From assembly GCA_934045075.1 (NCBI GenBank), contig OW203724.1, forward strand, positions 19,769,143 through 19,833,142: a stretch of DNA of 64,000 bases. The letters are read 5' to 3'. The position numbers were made by a program, and so were the translations under genes. Source of the stretch: Yponomeuta sedellus. Its lineage: Eukaryota > Arthropoda > Insecta > Lepidoptera > Yponomeutidae. This document shows, one piece after another, positions 10,633 to 22,900 of the stretch (its first letter is position 1; every line of letters starts with the position of its first letter). The notes under the pieces were generated by a model. It searched no databases and was not told the origin of the DNA. It saw only the letters and a program-made list of their open reading frames with translations.

Positions 10633-10974
10633 ATAGATTCTACACTCGTACAGTAATTTTCTCGCATTTTCAAAAGTTTTTCAGTGAAACTTCTGGTTTA
10701 CTCAAATGCGCTGGCCCTCAACATTTCCTAATAATCAAGGGCTTAACAACTAAGTAATCAAGGTTCACATAGGGCAGGAAACAGTTAATCAACTCTAGTT
10801 AGTGGTAAGATGATCATACAGGGTGTTAATATACTGATACTCGGCCCAAATGCTTCACATATTGGACATCAAAACACAATCAAAACTACTTAATTAAAAT
10901 TTTGCTAAAGTCGACAAATAAAAAAATTATAGCTTTAAAAAGTTGCTAAGATTTATAGCACAGTTTTTCAAGTA

Positions 10975-11394
10975 CAGTCTGTTAGCTTTTAGAATATACC
11001 TCGGGCTCTAGAGTAGGCTTCGGTTTTGGCCGAAAGCACACGTGTGTAAAACTAATTCCTACCTAAAAACCTATTTAGAGGCTAAAAACGCTTCCACCCA
11101 TGCCGGGGTTCGAACCCGCGACCTCTGGCTATCTTTTTCTCTCTTTCTTTTCTTTCTCTCTTTTTATCTCTTTTCTCTTTCCAAGTGAGCTGAAATTTCA
11201 AACCTCTTTACAATATTATCTGTATTACGTACTACTTCCTAGTGTATTACTTCCTGCTGTGTATAAAACTTATCTTCACTATTCTGAAAACTTATGTAAA
11301 GAAAAGTGTCATATTAGTTTGGATATTTTTAGATCACGAATATATCCGATTCTATCCGATAGTTGCAGAGGTATATGCTTAAAGCTAACAGATT
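10975..11394. mobile_element. Tc1/mariner-like MITE with nested SINE
   Basis: Termini CAGTCTGTTAGCTTTTAGAA and its degraded complement are flanked by TA at 10973 and 11395. The TA duplication and CAGT end fit Tc1/mariner. A tRNA-headed SINE (about 11050-11240, minus) is inserted inside. A shorter copy without the insert is at 40612-40842, and one end alone lies near 57396. Confidence 0.7.
11050..11240 (-). mobile_element. tRNA-headed SINE, family C
   Basis: Has the family-C tail CCTATTTAGAGGCTAAAAA, box-B complement CCGGGGTTCGAACCCGCGACC and the flank TTTCAAACCTCTTTACAATA seen in other copies (45385, 47190). The tRNA-like middle is truncated and replaced by pyrimidine-rich sequence. Confidence 0.65.
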
Positions 11395-11483
11395 GTATGG
11401 CATTTGAAACCTCAATAATTCCACAGCCATTTATTTCCCAGATATGATTCGTGTATATAAAAAACAAAAGTTATTTTAATCTA

Positions 11484-11625
11484 TCTATCTATATCTATAA
11501 TCAGCCCACATCAACCCACTGCTGGGCATAGGCCTCCTTTTTATTGAGCCATTCCTCACGGTCCTGTGCTAACCTGATCCATCTCTGACCCGTAACCCTC
11601 ACGATGTCGTCTGCCCATCGTGTCG
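11484..11625 (-). mobile_element. 3' end of non-LTR retrotransposon, GATA-tailed type
   Basis: On the minus strand this encodes the C-terminal RWIRLAQDREEW-like end of an endonuclease/reverse-transcriptase polyprotein and finishes in a short GATA tail. Same 3' end as at 36383 and 53870. Confidence 0.6.
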
Positions 11626-12261
11626 GTTATTTTTAAAACACTGAAAATCTGGAACAATTACAATTATTGTACACTTGAAACATTAACACTTAAAACATTT
11701 TTACAACCTATTTTTTCCACGAGTTTTTCTCGTATTTACGTCTTCACCTAGATTAAGACGTTGGTTGAAATATTTTATGAGACTCGCGGTTACTACGATG
11801 CTAAGTCGTTAAAACATAAATATTTGTTTTCGCTACACTGTAGGTAATCTAAAAAAACAAAACAGTACTGTGAAAACTGGTTTATTTAGCGATGGTAAAG
11901 ATAAGTCTTCAAGTTTTCTGCGTTTATTCATAGACATTGACTAAGCATGTTAAGTGCAGACAAAAGTGTTTAAAATATCAGAAAATCGTGACAAAATTAA
12001 ATGCCCTTATATAAAAACATGACTCCACTAAATCACACCTAGAGACAATTTTTTTAATGTGGGGTTACATTTTTTCTTGTGAAATCTCCATCACGGAATA
12101 TTTTAGTGAGCTTTTGGAGCTTTTTAAGAAATTGAGTTTTTATAAAAAAGGCTATAAGTGTTTTCATGGGGCATCTACGTTAGGGCATTTCTTACGTACA
12201 GCATGCTGTAGCGCTGCCTCAATTTAACATTTTAAATTATTATAATAAAACGGCATGAAAT

Positions 12262-12425
12262 AGCAGTCTCTAAGCCACGTCAGAGACCTTATGGGCGGCT
12301 TGATGACTTCCGACAGTAAGGCCCGCCACTGCCTTGCAATATCCACCAACCCGAACTCGGCTCCCGTGGTGGAGTGTGGAATAATCTTTCTGCGATGCAG
12401 GAAAAGACCGGTGGAGCCGTGAATG
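12262..12425 (+). mobile_element. 5S-rRNA-related SINE, 3' part only
   Basis: Matches the right half of the full copy at 12969-13319 (TTATGGGCGGCTTGATGACTT, AAGGCCCGCCACTGCC, CCCGTGGTGGAGTGTGG). The 5S-like head is missing. Confidence 0.7.
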
Positions 12426-12879
12426 TCCGCAACAATGTTTTATGCTTAATTTTAACTCACAAAACGTAGTTTTACTGTGAGCACCATGCTTTTACTGTAC
12501 TTTTTTGGTTGTGTTGTATGCGTCTTGTCTTTGGAATAAACCTTTTCTATTCTATTTATTCTATTCAATTAAATTATCCAACAGACCACATTAATCAAAA
12601 GTATACTCATTTCATTACAATCTCTAAAACTGTTACATTGTGGGAGCGATACAGGACGACGTAAGACAACAACAGCATCAACAGGCATCAACAATCCTAG
12701 ATTGTTGATTTCAGCATCACGTAATAGGTAAATGTAGATTTTATTATCTGAAAGAAATGAAAGTATATTATTTACCAACGACAAATACATAATACAATCT
12801 CTTGTCCTAATCCAAAACTAAGACTCACTTAAAGATTCAATAAAATACACCTAGACTGAAGCAACTTGCACAAATCAAG

Positions 12880-12960
12880 TGAGGCGGCCTCCAGTGGGAA
12901 TCGAACCCATAACCTTTATTTTAGTAGTCTAGGTGTTAACCTCTATAATAATGCCGTCTA
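12880..12960 (-). repeat. tRNA-like SINE head fragment
   Basis: The minus strand shows GGTTCGATTCCCACTGG, a pol III B box, with partial anticodon-arm sequence. A related fragment is at 34741-34810. Confidence 0.45.
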
Positions 12961-12968
12961 TATAGGGA

Positions 12969-13319
12969 AGCGCTCGTGGCCTAGGCGAATCGAGTGATCG
13001 GAATCAATCACTTGAGTTAAGCAACCACAGGCGCGGTCAGGTGCAGGATGGGTGACCGTCCCGTGACTACCGCTAGTGGCATTTTTCCGAGTGCTTCCGT
13101 GCTTCGCAAGGCACGCTAAGCCGTTGGTGCCGGCTGTCATGCAATGGCAGTCGTTAAGCCATATCAGAGGACTTATGGGCGGCTTGATAACTTCTGACGG
13201 TAAGGCCCGCCACTGTCTTACAATCGGACTTGGCCCCCGTGGTGGAGTATGGCTTAACCTTCCTGCGATGCAGGAAGAGACCCGTGCCCTAGCAGTGGGG
13301 ACAAACAAGGGTTGATAAC
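12969..13319 (+). mobile_element. Full-length 5S-rRNA-derived SINE (SINE3-like)
   Basis: The head contains GAGTTAAGCAACC, GGCGCGGTCAG and GGATGGGTGACCG in the order and spacing of the internal promoter (box A and box C) of eukaryotic 5S rRNA. About 250 bp of unique body follows, ending in ACAAACAAGGGTTGATAACG. Eight other full or partial copies occur in this window. The 5S origin is inferred from these shared words. Confidence 0.8.
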
Positions 13320-13324
13320 GATAT

Positions 13325-13770
13325 ACGGCCCAGGGACAGGCCTTCTCTCAGAGAGAGAGTATGGGCTTAATCACCATGCATGCCCACCGTGGCTTGGCAA
13401 TTTCAAGCGCTGGGTATGTGAACACCTCAATCCCGGTTTCTGGTTCACTAACAAGGCGTTAACCTTCTGTCAACAGCTGTCAGTTGCCCAAAGTGTATAC
13501 AAAAAAAAACATTTGACAGCTGTTAACAGTACATTAACAGATTGTTAGTGTACGAGAAACTGGGGGTCAGACACTTAGGTTTCTTCACGACGTTACCATG
13601 ACAGTTAGCGAGTGGTATTGCTAGTATATTATTTTCGCAAATGTTACATACATTTGCGAAAATAATATACTTTTTGAAAAAACAAAGTCATCGGTACGTG
13701 CTGGGGTTTGAACCCACGACCTCTCGAACGAGAAACCGGCATTTCACCGGTCCGCTACCATCATACAAAA
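13325..13770 (-). mobile_element. SINE family B with nested palindromes
   Basis: The body (CTTCTCTCAGAGAGAGAGTA, GCCCACCGTGG) is at the left and the tRNA-like head (GTACGTGCTGGGGTTTGAACC) at the right. An insertion at about 13455-13555 has inverted TTGACAGCTGTTAAC words. A perfect 21-bp-arm palindrome at 13623-13671 (CGCAAATG / CATTTGCG) interrupts the unit. Confidence 0.7.
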
Positions 13771-14154
13771 ATCAAACATGATATTTTAAATACCAAGTAT
13801 TATTAATATTATTGTGCATTTACTTCAAAAGTTAAAACAAAAAACAATTAAAAAATAATTATTAACGTTACAAAAACCCGATAATTGTTTTAATATCGAT
13901 AAATAAATCAGTCACGAAAAACAAAAGTTTGAAACTCGTTGATGCATTTTATTTAATTTATCAAACAATTTTGGAGCTTGTCGCAGGCAATTTGTATAAT
14001 AAACAAAAATTTAATATTGACGTTTTACACGTTTCTGAATTAAGAAGTTCATTAAGTAACGTCTTGTCACAGTCTTTTCTGAGAAATTCGAAGAGACAAC
14101 ACAACGGTTAACTATTTACTTAGAGAAATTCTCAATTCAGCCCTATTACTTGTA
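13771..14154. other. AT-rich spacer with one MITE end
   Basis: No gene is visible. 14112-14140 matches the terminal repeat (ATTCTCAATTCAG) of the palindromic MITE at 62655-62778. A second such end is at about 17703-17740. Confidence 0.4.
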
Positions 14155-14732
14155 AAGCTGGGTCCCACGGTCCGCTATTCTACGGATCAGCCACGCACAG
14201 CCGACGAGCACGGACGGCGACGCATCGCAGGCAGGGCCGTTCCAACGGTGTGTGTCGAACTTTTCAAGCTTCATTTCAAAATTCAAAGTGAAGTAAACGT
14301 ATCGTCGCTGCAGCTGCCACTGTGATTGATTATATTAAATGCGAATATTAGCATCAGCTTTGTTTTTATGCTCTGGCGCCTCAGAATTCCACAATGATAG
14401 TTCACTTTGATATGGATTCAAAAACTCAAAAATAAGTTCCTTCGTCCACTCCAATTTTTCCGCAAGCACATACACTTACACGACACGACTGCCCATCAGT
14501 AAATGAACGAGCTCTAACCTGCCGTCCGTGAGGACGCGGATGCGCTCGGACCATCGCAGACGTAGACGCACCGCACTTGACCGCACCTTTGAAGTTACCG
14601 ACTCGCGATGGATACGGCGCACCGCCAAAGACGTGTCTGTGCTATCTATCACGGACTAGGCCGGTCCCACAGTGCGTCGTGCGAGCTGGTCTGCGTGCGT
14701 CCACGATTTTTCGAATCGTGGGACCCAACCTT
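14155..14732. mobile_element. GC-rich non-autonomous DNA transposon with TA flanks
   Basis: Ends AAGCTGGGTCCCACG and CGTGGGACCCAACCTT are inverted repeats differing by one indel, flanked by TA on both sides. The interior is unusually GC-rich for the region and contains many short inverted words. There is no ORF. Confidence 0.6.
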
Positions 14733-14819
14733 TAGAAGATATTAAGATTATGAAACTCTTGCTGGAAGTGGTTTAATTCAATGATATGAAGGAACGATTT
14801 TCAAGTTAATGTGAAATGA

Positions 14820-15165
14820 AAATCAACGAAATCAGTTTATTTCAACGTAAAGAATTATTCTGTTTGATGAATGTACAATGTAAAATGTAAGCCGCTGCCG
14901 TCGAGCAGTTTTGTAGTGGAGAAAAAGGCTTTCTCAAGTAATCTTAAACCAAATACATGAGTTGCCACATATACGTATACCTTATAAGATTACAAGATTG
15001 CCATTAATACCTTTAAATGCTAAAACCTTAGTTAAATGCTTGCAAAAGTAGGGAAGACATAAGTGATGCGGCCAGACACACGAAAAGCACTTATTCACGA
15101 GCATGACGCAATGTTCAGCCATTCGAATGACCTTTAGCACACAAGAACGCTACTTGGGTACGTAC
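14820..15165 (-). repeat. Interspersed repeat, minus-strand copy of 31672-32094
   Basis: Shared words, read on the minus strand, are GTCATTCGAATGG, CTCGTGAATAAGTGCTTTTCG-like, GGCCGCATCACTTATG and TTCTTTACGTTGAAATAAA. Composition and TTTGAATTTGAA tail in the other copy suggest a retroposed, non-LTR-type 3' end. Confidence 0.55.
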
Positions 15166-15191
15166 GTACATAGTACGTAGTTGCGATACAT

Positions 15192-15421
15192 ACATACATA
15201 CATACATAGCCTCACGCCTGTATCCTAGAGGGGTAGGCAGAGGCCAGGGACTGCCACTTGCCACGATCCTGACAGATCACCTTAGGTTCATCCACGTTCA
15301 TAAGTCGTTGCATGCACGCACACCGGTTCCGGGTACATTTTATCTTCCCCTTTGTAAAGACATCCCCTATTTGGTCGATCTGTGTACACCTGGGACGGCC
15401 CTTACCAGCCAGTAGTTGCAA
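15192..15421 (-). mobile_element. RTE-like retrotransposon 3' end
   Basis: The minus strand encodes the end of an endonuclease/reverse transcriptase (NVDEPKVICQDRGKWQSL, then YPSRIQA before the stop) followed by an ATGTATGTATGT tail. Longer copies are at 33035-33700 and 49815-50860. Confidence 0.75.
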
Positions 15422-15849
15422 TACGTTGAGTAAATGTTTTTATTGTGTTTTTTAATTGGGTGTTACATTACGAACGCCTTAGAGAGAAACCTGCAAGACC
15501 AAAGATATCATGGCTACACAATATACAACAGTGGTTTCAACACAGTAACAGTTCCTTATTTGTATTGTTTGTTTTTGTTGTTTTAAATGTTCTTTATTCA
15601 CATGAATTCTAACATACCCAGTTTTCCAGTGTATTTTATTTCTAGGCTAATTAAACTTTAGGTAGACACGTTTTCAGATCGGTTATATGGATCTATTGAA
15701 ACTTACGATATAAAGTGGATTTATATATACAAACAGCCTTTATTTACTTATATACGAGTAGATATGAAACATCCTATTTGGACACACGCTTTGATTAGCA
15801 TTGTGTTTTAGACATTGTATTCACAGCACGCACGACAACCACAACCAAA
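15422..15849. other. Probable last intron or 3' region of the odorant receptor gene
   Basis: AT-rich. I looked here for the missing terminal exon on the minus strand. The only decent acceptor (TTTGGTCTTGCAG near 15500) would add just three codons before TAA, which is not typical of the family. Confidence 0.3.
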
Positions 15850-16925
15850 CAATTAATATTTACAAATAAAATAATCAACATAACATTCGACTTAAATATT
15901 GTAAGACCTTGTTTGTATTGGCAACCTCAAAAAGCAAAGCCAAATCGGTTGCCAACCTCCGATAGGAGACAGCACATAAAGAAGAAGAAGAATACTTACG
16001 CTAATCATTAATATTTACAAATAAAATAATCAACATAACATTCGACTTACATATTGCAAGACCTTGTTTGTATTGGCAACCTCGAAAAGCAAAGCCAAAT
16101 CGGTTGCCAACCTCCGATAGGAGACAGCACATAAATAAGAAGAAGAATACTTACGCCAATCATTAATATTTAAAAATAAAATAATCAACATAACATTCGA
16201 CTTACATATTGCAAGACCTTGTTTGTATTGGCAACCTCGAAAAGCAAAGCCAAATCGGTTGCCAACCTCCGATAGGAGACAGCACATAAATAAGAAGAAG
16301 AATACTTACGCCAATCATTAATATTTACAAATAAAATAATCAACATAACATTCGACTTACATATTGCAAGACCTTGTTTGTGTTGGCAACCTCGAAAAGC
16401 AAAGCCAAATCGGTTGCCAACCTCCGATAGGAGACAGCACATAAAGAAGAAGAAGAATACTTACGCTAATCATTAATATTTACAAATAAAATAATCAACA
16501 TAACATTCGACTTACATATTGCAAGACCTTGTTTGTATTGGCAACCTCGAAAAGCAGAGCCAAATCGGTTGCCAACCTCCGATAGGAGACAGCACATAAA
16601 TAAGAAGAAGAATACTTACGCCAATCATTAATATTTACAAAATAATCAACATAACATTCGACTTACATATTGCAAGACCTTGTTTGTATTGGCAACCTCG
16701 AAAAGCAAAGCCAAATCGGTTGCCAACCTCCGATAGGAGACAGCACATAAATAAAAAGAAGAATACTTACGCCAATCATTAATATTTACAAATAAAATAA
16801 TCAACATAACATTCGACTTACACATTGTAAGACCTTGTTTGTGTTGACAACCTCGAAAAGCAAAGCCAAATCGGTTGCCAACCTCCGGTAGGTGACAGCA
16901 CATAAAGATATAGAAGAATACTTAC
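15850..16925. repeat. 155-bp tandem array next to odorant receptor exon 6
   Basis: Seven units. The landmark CTTACG recurs at 15995, 16150, 16305, 16460, 16615, 16766 and 16921, giving a period of 155 bp with one 151-bp unit. On the minus strand each unit starts ATGATTGGC|GTAAGTATTC, copying the last nine exon bases and splice donor of exon 6 (ATGATCGGC|GTAAG). Each unit also has GGTTGCCAACCGATTTGGC and GAAGAAGAA. Units are near-identical. ORFs across the array are artefacts of the repetition. Confidence 0.9.
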
Positions 16926-19900
16926 GCCGATCATAGGTTGCACTCCCGTCCGCATTCCTCCAGCGCCTATGAACGTCAGCGTTGGCTGAACTCTGGCTAA
17001 CATCAGCACCACCATCTTTTGATTGGATGTGGACATGTTTTCCCACGGTAAGTTATAGACTGCATCGGCTAAGCCTTCGCTCTGACAAAGTATAAAAATT
17101 ATGAACAATAGCAGATTGTTCGCAAAGGGCGCAAATACAGTTTTCGAGTCGAGGTTGTGAAATTGAAGCCTGAGCGAACTGAGGATCAACTAAGAGTCCA
17201 ACAAAGGAGCGAGGGATTCGACACTACCGAGACCGAAAACATTTTGCGCCCGTGATGAACATTCTTCTTTTCACTACATCTGTGAGGAAATAAGAAATTA
17301 AAATTGATTAAAATATTCACTAAATACGCGCCAATGAAATTGTTGCAAACGTTATCCAATGAAAAATTGGCCTTCCAAATTAAAATTTTTGACATTTTTA
17401 TTTCCAAGAAGAAAGCAAAAAGTTTCGATGCGACGAGTTTGGGACACACACAACGCAGTTCCATACTCTGGTTTAAAACTGCTTGCTTGTTTAGAGCGTA
17501 GGAGGTCAAGTCCTCAAGAGTGAATGAGCGGGTCAATATCTTAATAAAACGTGATAGCGTAGGTATATAGATCCCATCTTGAATTTATATACTTACCATA
17601 CATGTTTGATTGGATAGCAATAGCTTGTTTTGGGCCCTAACTTTAGGGATCAAAATACGGCATTTCGAGCAGATGGAGTGAAAACTTCATAGCTTCTTGT
17701 TCCTGTTAAGTATTTACTTAGTGAGATTCTCAATTCAGAAACCTGCCCTAAGCCTTTATGTAGCATATCATGTGCTCTTGCCAATTAAACAGTTTGCTCT
17801 CTTATCTTTATTCATTTGTAGGTATTCTTTTCTTTTATCATTAATCAATAAAAAACGAGCAAGCGCGTGGCGCGTGTCAGGCTTCGCGTAGTGTATGGTT
17901 CCGTAGAAGGAGGGGTTTTTCTTTGTAGTTTTATTAATTACAATCATTTAGATTGTTACATTATACGAATAAAGGTTCATGCGTGACGTAACAACAGCCT
18001 GAAGACAATAGTTGATAATGAGGTTCAGTTGGGTACAGTGGATAGCACATCGACCTTTGCCTTTTAAGGCATAGTTACTCGTAATGTGACCGAATACAGG
18101 GCATGTGTGTAAGGATGGATTTGCTGTCGGCTGCACTTCAATTTCGAAGTTTGTGCTACCTTTTCTTAATTTTTTTTTTTTTTTATAAGAGTGCGATTAC
18201 TGTGTCATAATATACGCTCAAAGTAAGTGATTCCTACGTAAGAGGCCTTCTCAATAGGTGATTCTGAATGAAGCGCAATAAAACTTTATTAATTATATGT
18301 TAAGACCACATAATATATCGAAGTTTGATAGTGCTTGAAAATTCGCAAAAAGAACTAAAATTGTTCCATGACCTCACGCCTTTTAGAGTAAAGCAGAGAT
18401 TCGTTATTATTTTTTTGCCACTTGCCACAATCCCGACAGAACTCTTTCACTTCATCAAAATTCATTAGAAACTTTGAACAAGGTTTAAATTTCTTTTTAA
18501 TTAGTTTACTTGTCATTTTAAGCACCTCGACCAAACCTCGATTTATGTCCTCAGAGTAAAGTTTCATAGCGATCCGATATGTTATGTTATTAAAATTAAA
18601 GTCTGTTTTAACGGGAATTGTCGCTTGAGGCACTTCTTTTAATATATTAAGTTGATAGATAGGTAGAGACCGAGAACACATTATTGTAGATAAAATAAAA
18701 AAAATACATAGACATTCCGAAACCTAAGAGTACAGATGGCGACTTTATCTCTAAAAGCGATCTCTTCCAGGCAACCTTTGTATGAACTGGAGCAATGTAT
18801 TGCAATGGAGATGGAAATAGTGGTACGAACAATTCAAATTATTTCAGATGTATAATATGAATACATGCTTGCAGTATTATCCAACACATGATATTGGCAA
18901 TATTTGATATTACATAGTGATATTAAAGCCCGCATTATTTATGACAATTTATGTACCTAAGCTCGCACCGACAGACGTGCTGTAACTCATTGTTTGAAAT
19001 ATAACCACATGGACCTTTGATTTTTAAAACGAAATCTACTTGAACATATCTAAAAGTCCCGCGATATCCATCGTTTTAATCTATTTAGTAATCTTATACA
19101 ATGTTAATGTAGAACTTGCACTGAAGATGTATTAATTTAATCGGAGAGACCGTGATAAAAGAAAAGTAAACGTAGTATATTTTTTCTACGTTATAGTCGC
19201 GTGATACAAATCGCGTTATACAAATCGGACTCAAACTATGAAGTCACAACTTGCACGTAACGCCTTTTATATATAAAGCTTTATTTCATTTATCTCTTAA
19301 AATAAGGTTGTTAAGCACATACAGTCTTATAAGAAAAAGTTTAAAAATCAATGAAGAAACAGAATCTAATAAGTTTTTGTAATTATTACTTTTAGGGTTC
19401 CGAACGCATACCCAAGCGGGATCCCATTATTCCAACGTGCTTTTGAATGTCTGTCACCAGTATGCTTAGTATGAGTTTTGATAGTTTATCGTCTCGATGA
19501 AACTGGCAGTTTACTTCCATACATTTACCATCAGCGCCTCTAGCGGTAACTATTATGAACTAAAATTGGTAGTATGAGTTTTTTCGTCTTAAACTGTTCG
19601 AGTTCGAACGGAACTTTTCGAGTGTCAGATCGATGATACATACAATTCGGCAGTATGAGTTACGAGTTTGACAGTTTACGCATAGAAAAACTTAACGAAA
19701 AGTGTCAAACTAATAGTTAAATTATATGAATTGAGTTGAATTGAAATTATGAAAGTTATTACCTGCTTCCTTACTTCTTCAAGAATGAATGACATCAGAA
19801 TACACCCTCCCATTAATACAACGAACACAATACTAAAAATGAAGCCGTAGAGTTTTCCCTGCAATTAAGAACACGTCCTAACATTATATGATCGTGGCAC

Positions 19901-22900
19901 AGATTTAAAATTTTCAGATCTGCGGACCGTGGTTAAAACAAAAATTATTTTAACAAAACTGAAAGCATAGATTAGCCTTCATTCATTTCATCTCAACTGC
20001 CTCGTTGGTCAAGCAGTTAAGTCCGTTGAGTGGCAAAACAAGGGTCGAGGATTCCCTTTCCACTATTAATACAAATGACCTGAATCTGGTTGTGTTTCCA
20101 TGTTTGTCATTTCTTGCCTGCTTATAGCACAGGGCACAGGGTATCCTAATTTAGGACCAGGACAACAATGTGAAAATTATTATTATATTATGTCTTCATA
20201 CAATTACTTACATACTGCTAGACAGATTTTTATACGTAATTCCATAACCTCTTTCTTTTATTAAGAATTTTCCCTTAAAAAAATCTTCTTCTTCAGTCCA
20301 CTGCTGGACATAGCCCTCCCCTAATGTGCGCCATAGCGCAAGCTTGTGCCATCATTGGGGGGTAACACCCATAATTTGAAAAATTACTATACTTATATTG
20401 TTCTAAGCCACATTCTATCAATGCTAAAAATATCTACCTTCAGCAACAACCTCCATGTATCGTAATTCTAGTCAAGTCAAATCTAGTTTTAACCACTAGA
20501 GCAACGGGGCAGTCAAATATTTTGTTTATATTGAATATCTAGGCAAAACTCGATTTATTAAAACTAAAGCTCACCCTTGTCATGATTTGGAACAAAACAA
20601 AGCTGTCAATAACTAAGTTGAACATATAGTTAAACGTGACGTTAATACCCCAAGCTGCCTCGACGGTTTTAAAAGCCCTGTGAATCAAATAGAAAAAATC
20701 TTGAATGGAATCAGGTGTTACTTTGCGGAAATCCATAATATCATTAATGTGAAAATTCAATTGTGAAATTAAAATTGTCGGTGGTGGTGTGTTCATGTCT
20801 TGCGTCTGCTTAAAAAAGTGGGAGGGAGGGCGGTGCATTAACTAACACCATGTTTGATTTATAGATACAAAAAAAAACATTGCTCGTGGTTATTTCAATG
20901 CCACACATGAGCTATACTAAGAACAACAGTATAAACAACAAATCGTACACAATATTGTATATACAATAAAGATTATGAAATTGGTAGTTAAAAGACACAT
21001 GATCTTAAACTTTTAAAAAATCTAAAAAAATATATATAGCAGTATTACTTACTTGATAATGAAAGAATGATACTCAATCAGCTCAATTAATCTTGTACGA
21101 ACCTCCACCTCGCTCATTTCTTCAAACTCACCAGCGAAGTCCTTCAAATCGTTTTTAAAAATCTCCACGTGCCCGATCAAATGAAATATCATTGCGTAAT
21201 TCACTGCATCAAAAATAAATAGCATCATGCAGCCCAATCCACTGGCGAAGAAGTTGCATACGTGCATTATGGCCCAGTTTTTAAAGTCAAAGTTGTAGTT
21301 GAAAGGCATAACGATATAGATTGAAGACATGAGCTTCAATGTTCCGTTACTCCTTAGTTCTGGGTTTTTTAAGCTGTTGTTGATGTTGTAATGCAGGGGG
21401 ACGTAGTTTAAAAGGAAACCGTCGACACTTATGAAGACGGCAAGGCATATTGTAGTCCAGCGAATGTATTTCTCCAGAATTATCAGCTTCTGAAATATAA
21501 ACGAATTTCTTTGGATTTATATTTAAAGCCAAAAAGGTCTAAATTGTACTACAGTTTCATCGTTAAAGGAACTTGCAAATAAGACCATTTAAAAATAACA
21601 CGATAAAACACCATGTTATCAAAGAAGTGAAGTCTTACATTATTTAAACAAATGTTTTAACTACGTCACAGTGTAGAGATTTGGTATTAGAGACCTTCAA
21701 TAATTATTGACACATAAATAATGTTGAGGATAACACAGTTCCTCTATGTAACATCATTGGACACGTATACAATATTCACGTACGAGTATATATACTGTCA
21801 TTTACTGTCATATACATAGTGCTTTTTGACATGAAGTCGATGAACGTCCGTCTATTCGGCGAATATGTAAAAATAAACGTTTCAAGAAATAGTTATGGTT
21901 ACTATAACATGATGTTATTATCTCGGGAAAATGGCCCTGAAAATAGCTGCTGACCAAACTACCTGAGTGTGTGTTATGTGTTATGAGTATGGGATAAATT
22001 TAATTTTAATTTGTAAGGCTCAATGTCATTTATATTAATAATATGTAGTCAAATATTACGTTTCTTTTTCAAAGAAGTTTTTTTAACCGATCAAATTTAC
22101 AACGTACGTTTGAGAGAAAAAAAACGCTTAATTAACATACTTTTTTTACAAATGTATTCTTTTTCCAATACGAAAGGTGAATCTTTTCGATGAATTCTAT
22201 CATCATATTTTTATATACCGCCCTTTTAGATGATCCGGCTTTGATCTGAAACACAAATTTTAAGAAGAAATTCAAATAGAATTCTTTAAAAAATACTAAG
22301 AACCAAATAGAAATCTTACCTAATCGATATCTTAAGGCACTATGCAGTGCTAACTAGCGCCACCAATGGAGTAAAAATCATAACTTGTTTTGATTACTAT
22401 GGAGTAATAAAATATAACTTGTTGTGATTAAAGTACGTTTTTTTCCAAAAAAAGAACACTATAAATTGTGACATCTGTGTGTTTTAGAAACTACAGTCTA
22501 GAACGATGATTTAACAACCTAGGATTTCAATCGATTTCCGGCAAAACTGCTTCAAAGTCTTAGATTCCTGGACCTACGTTCTCGTCAGTACTTTCTATGT
22601 ACTATATTTTACTATTATTCATGATGTAGCGGTGGTAGCTCAATGGGTAGAACCATGGACTCGCAAGCGAGAGCCCCAGGTTCGATCCCCAGTGCGGGCA
22701 TGTACCAATGACTTTGTTTAATTTCAAAGTTACGTACATTTGCGAATTTGTAGTTGCAATACCACACGCTAACGGTGAAGAAAAACATTGTGAGGAAACC
22801 CGCGGCTTGGTCGGCTTCGCACGTATTGACTAGTCTTTCCTGTGGGCTAGGCCGACTAAGCTGTCAGGATGGTATAGGTGTTGAGCAAGCCTACACCATC

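Noticed and set aside
16030..17046. Series of 81-85-codon repeated ORFs
   Set aside because: They are translations of the 155-bp tandem units and repeat the same peptide; the true coding exon is 16926-17081 in another frame.
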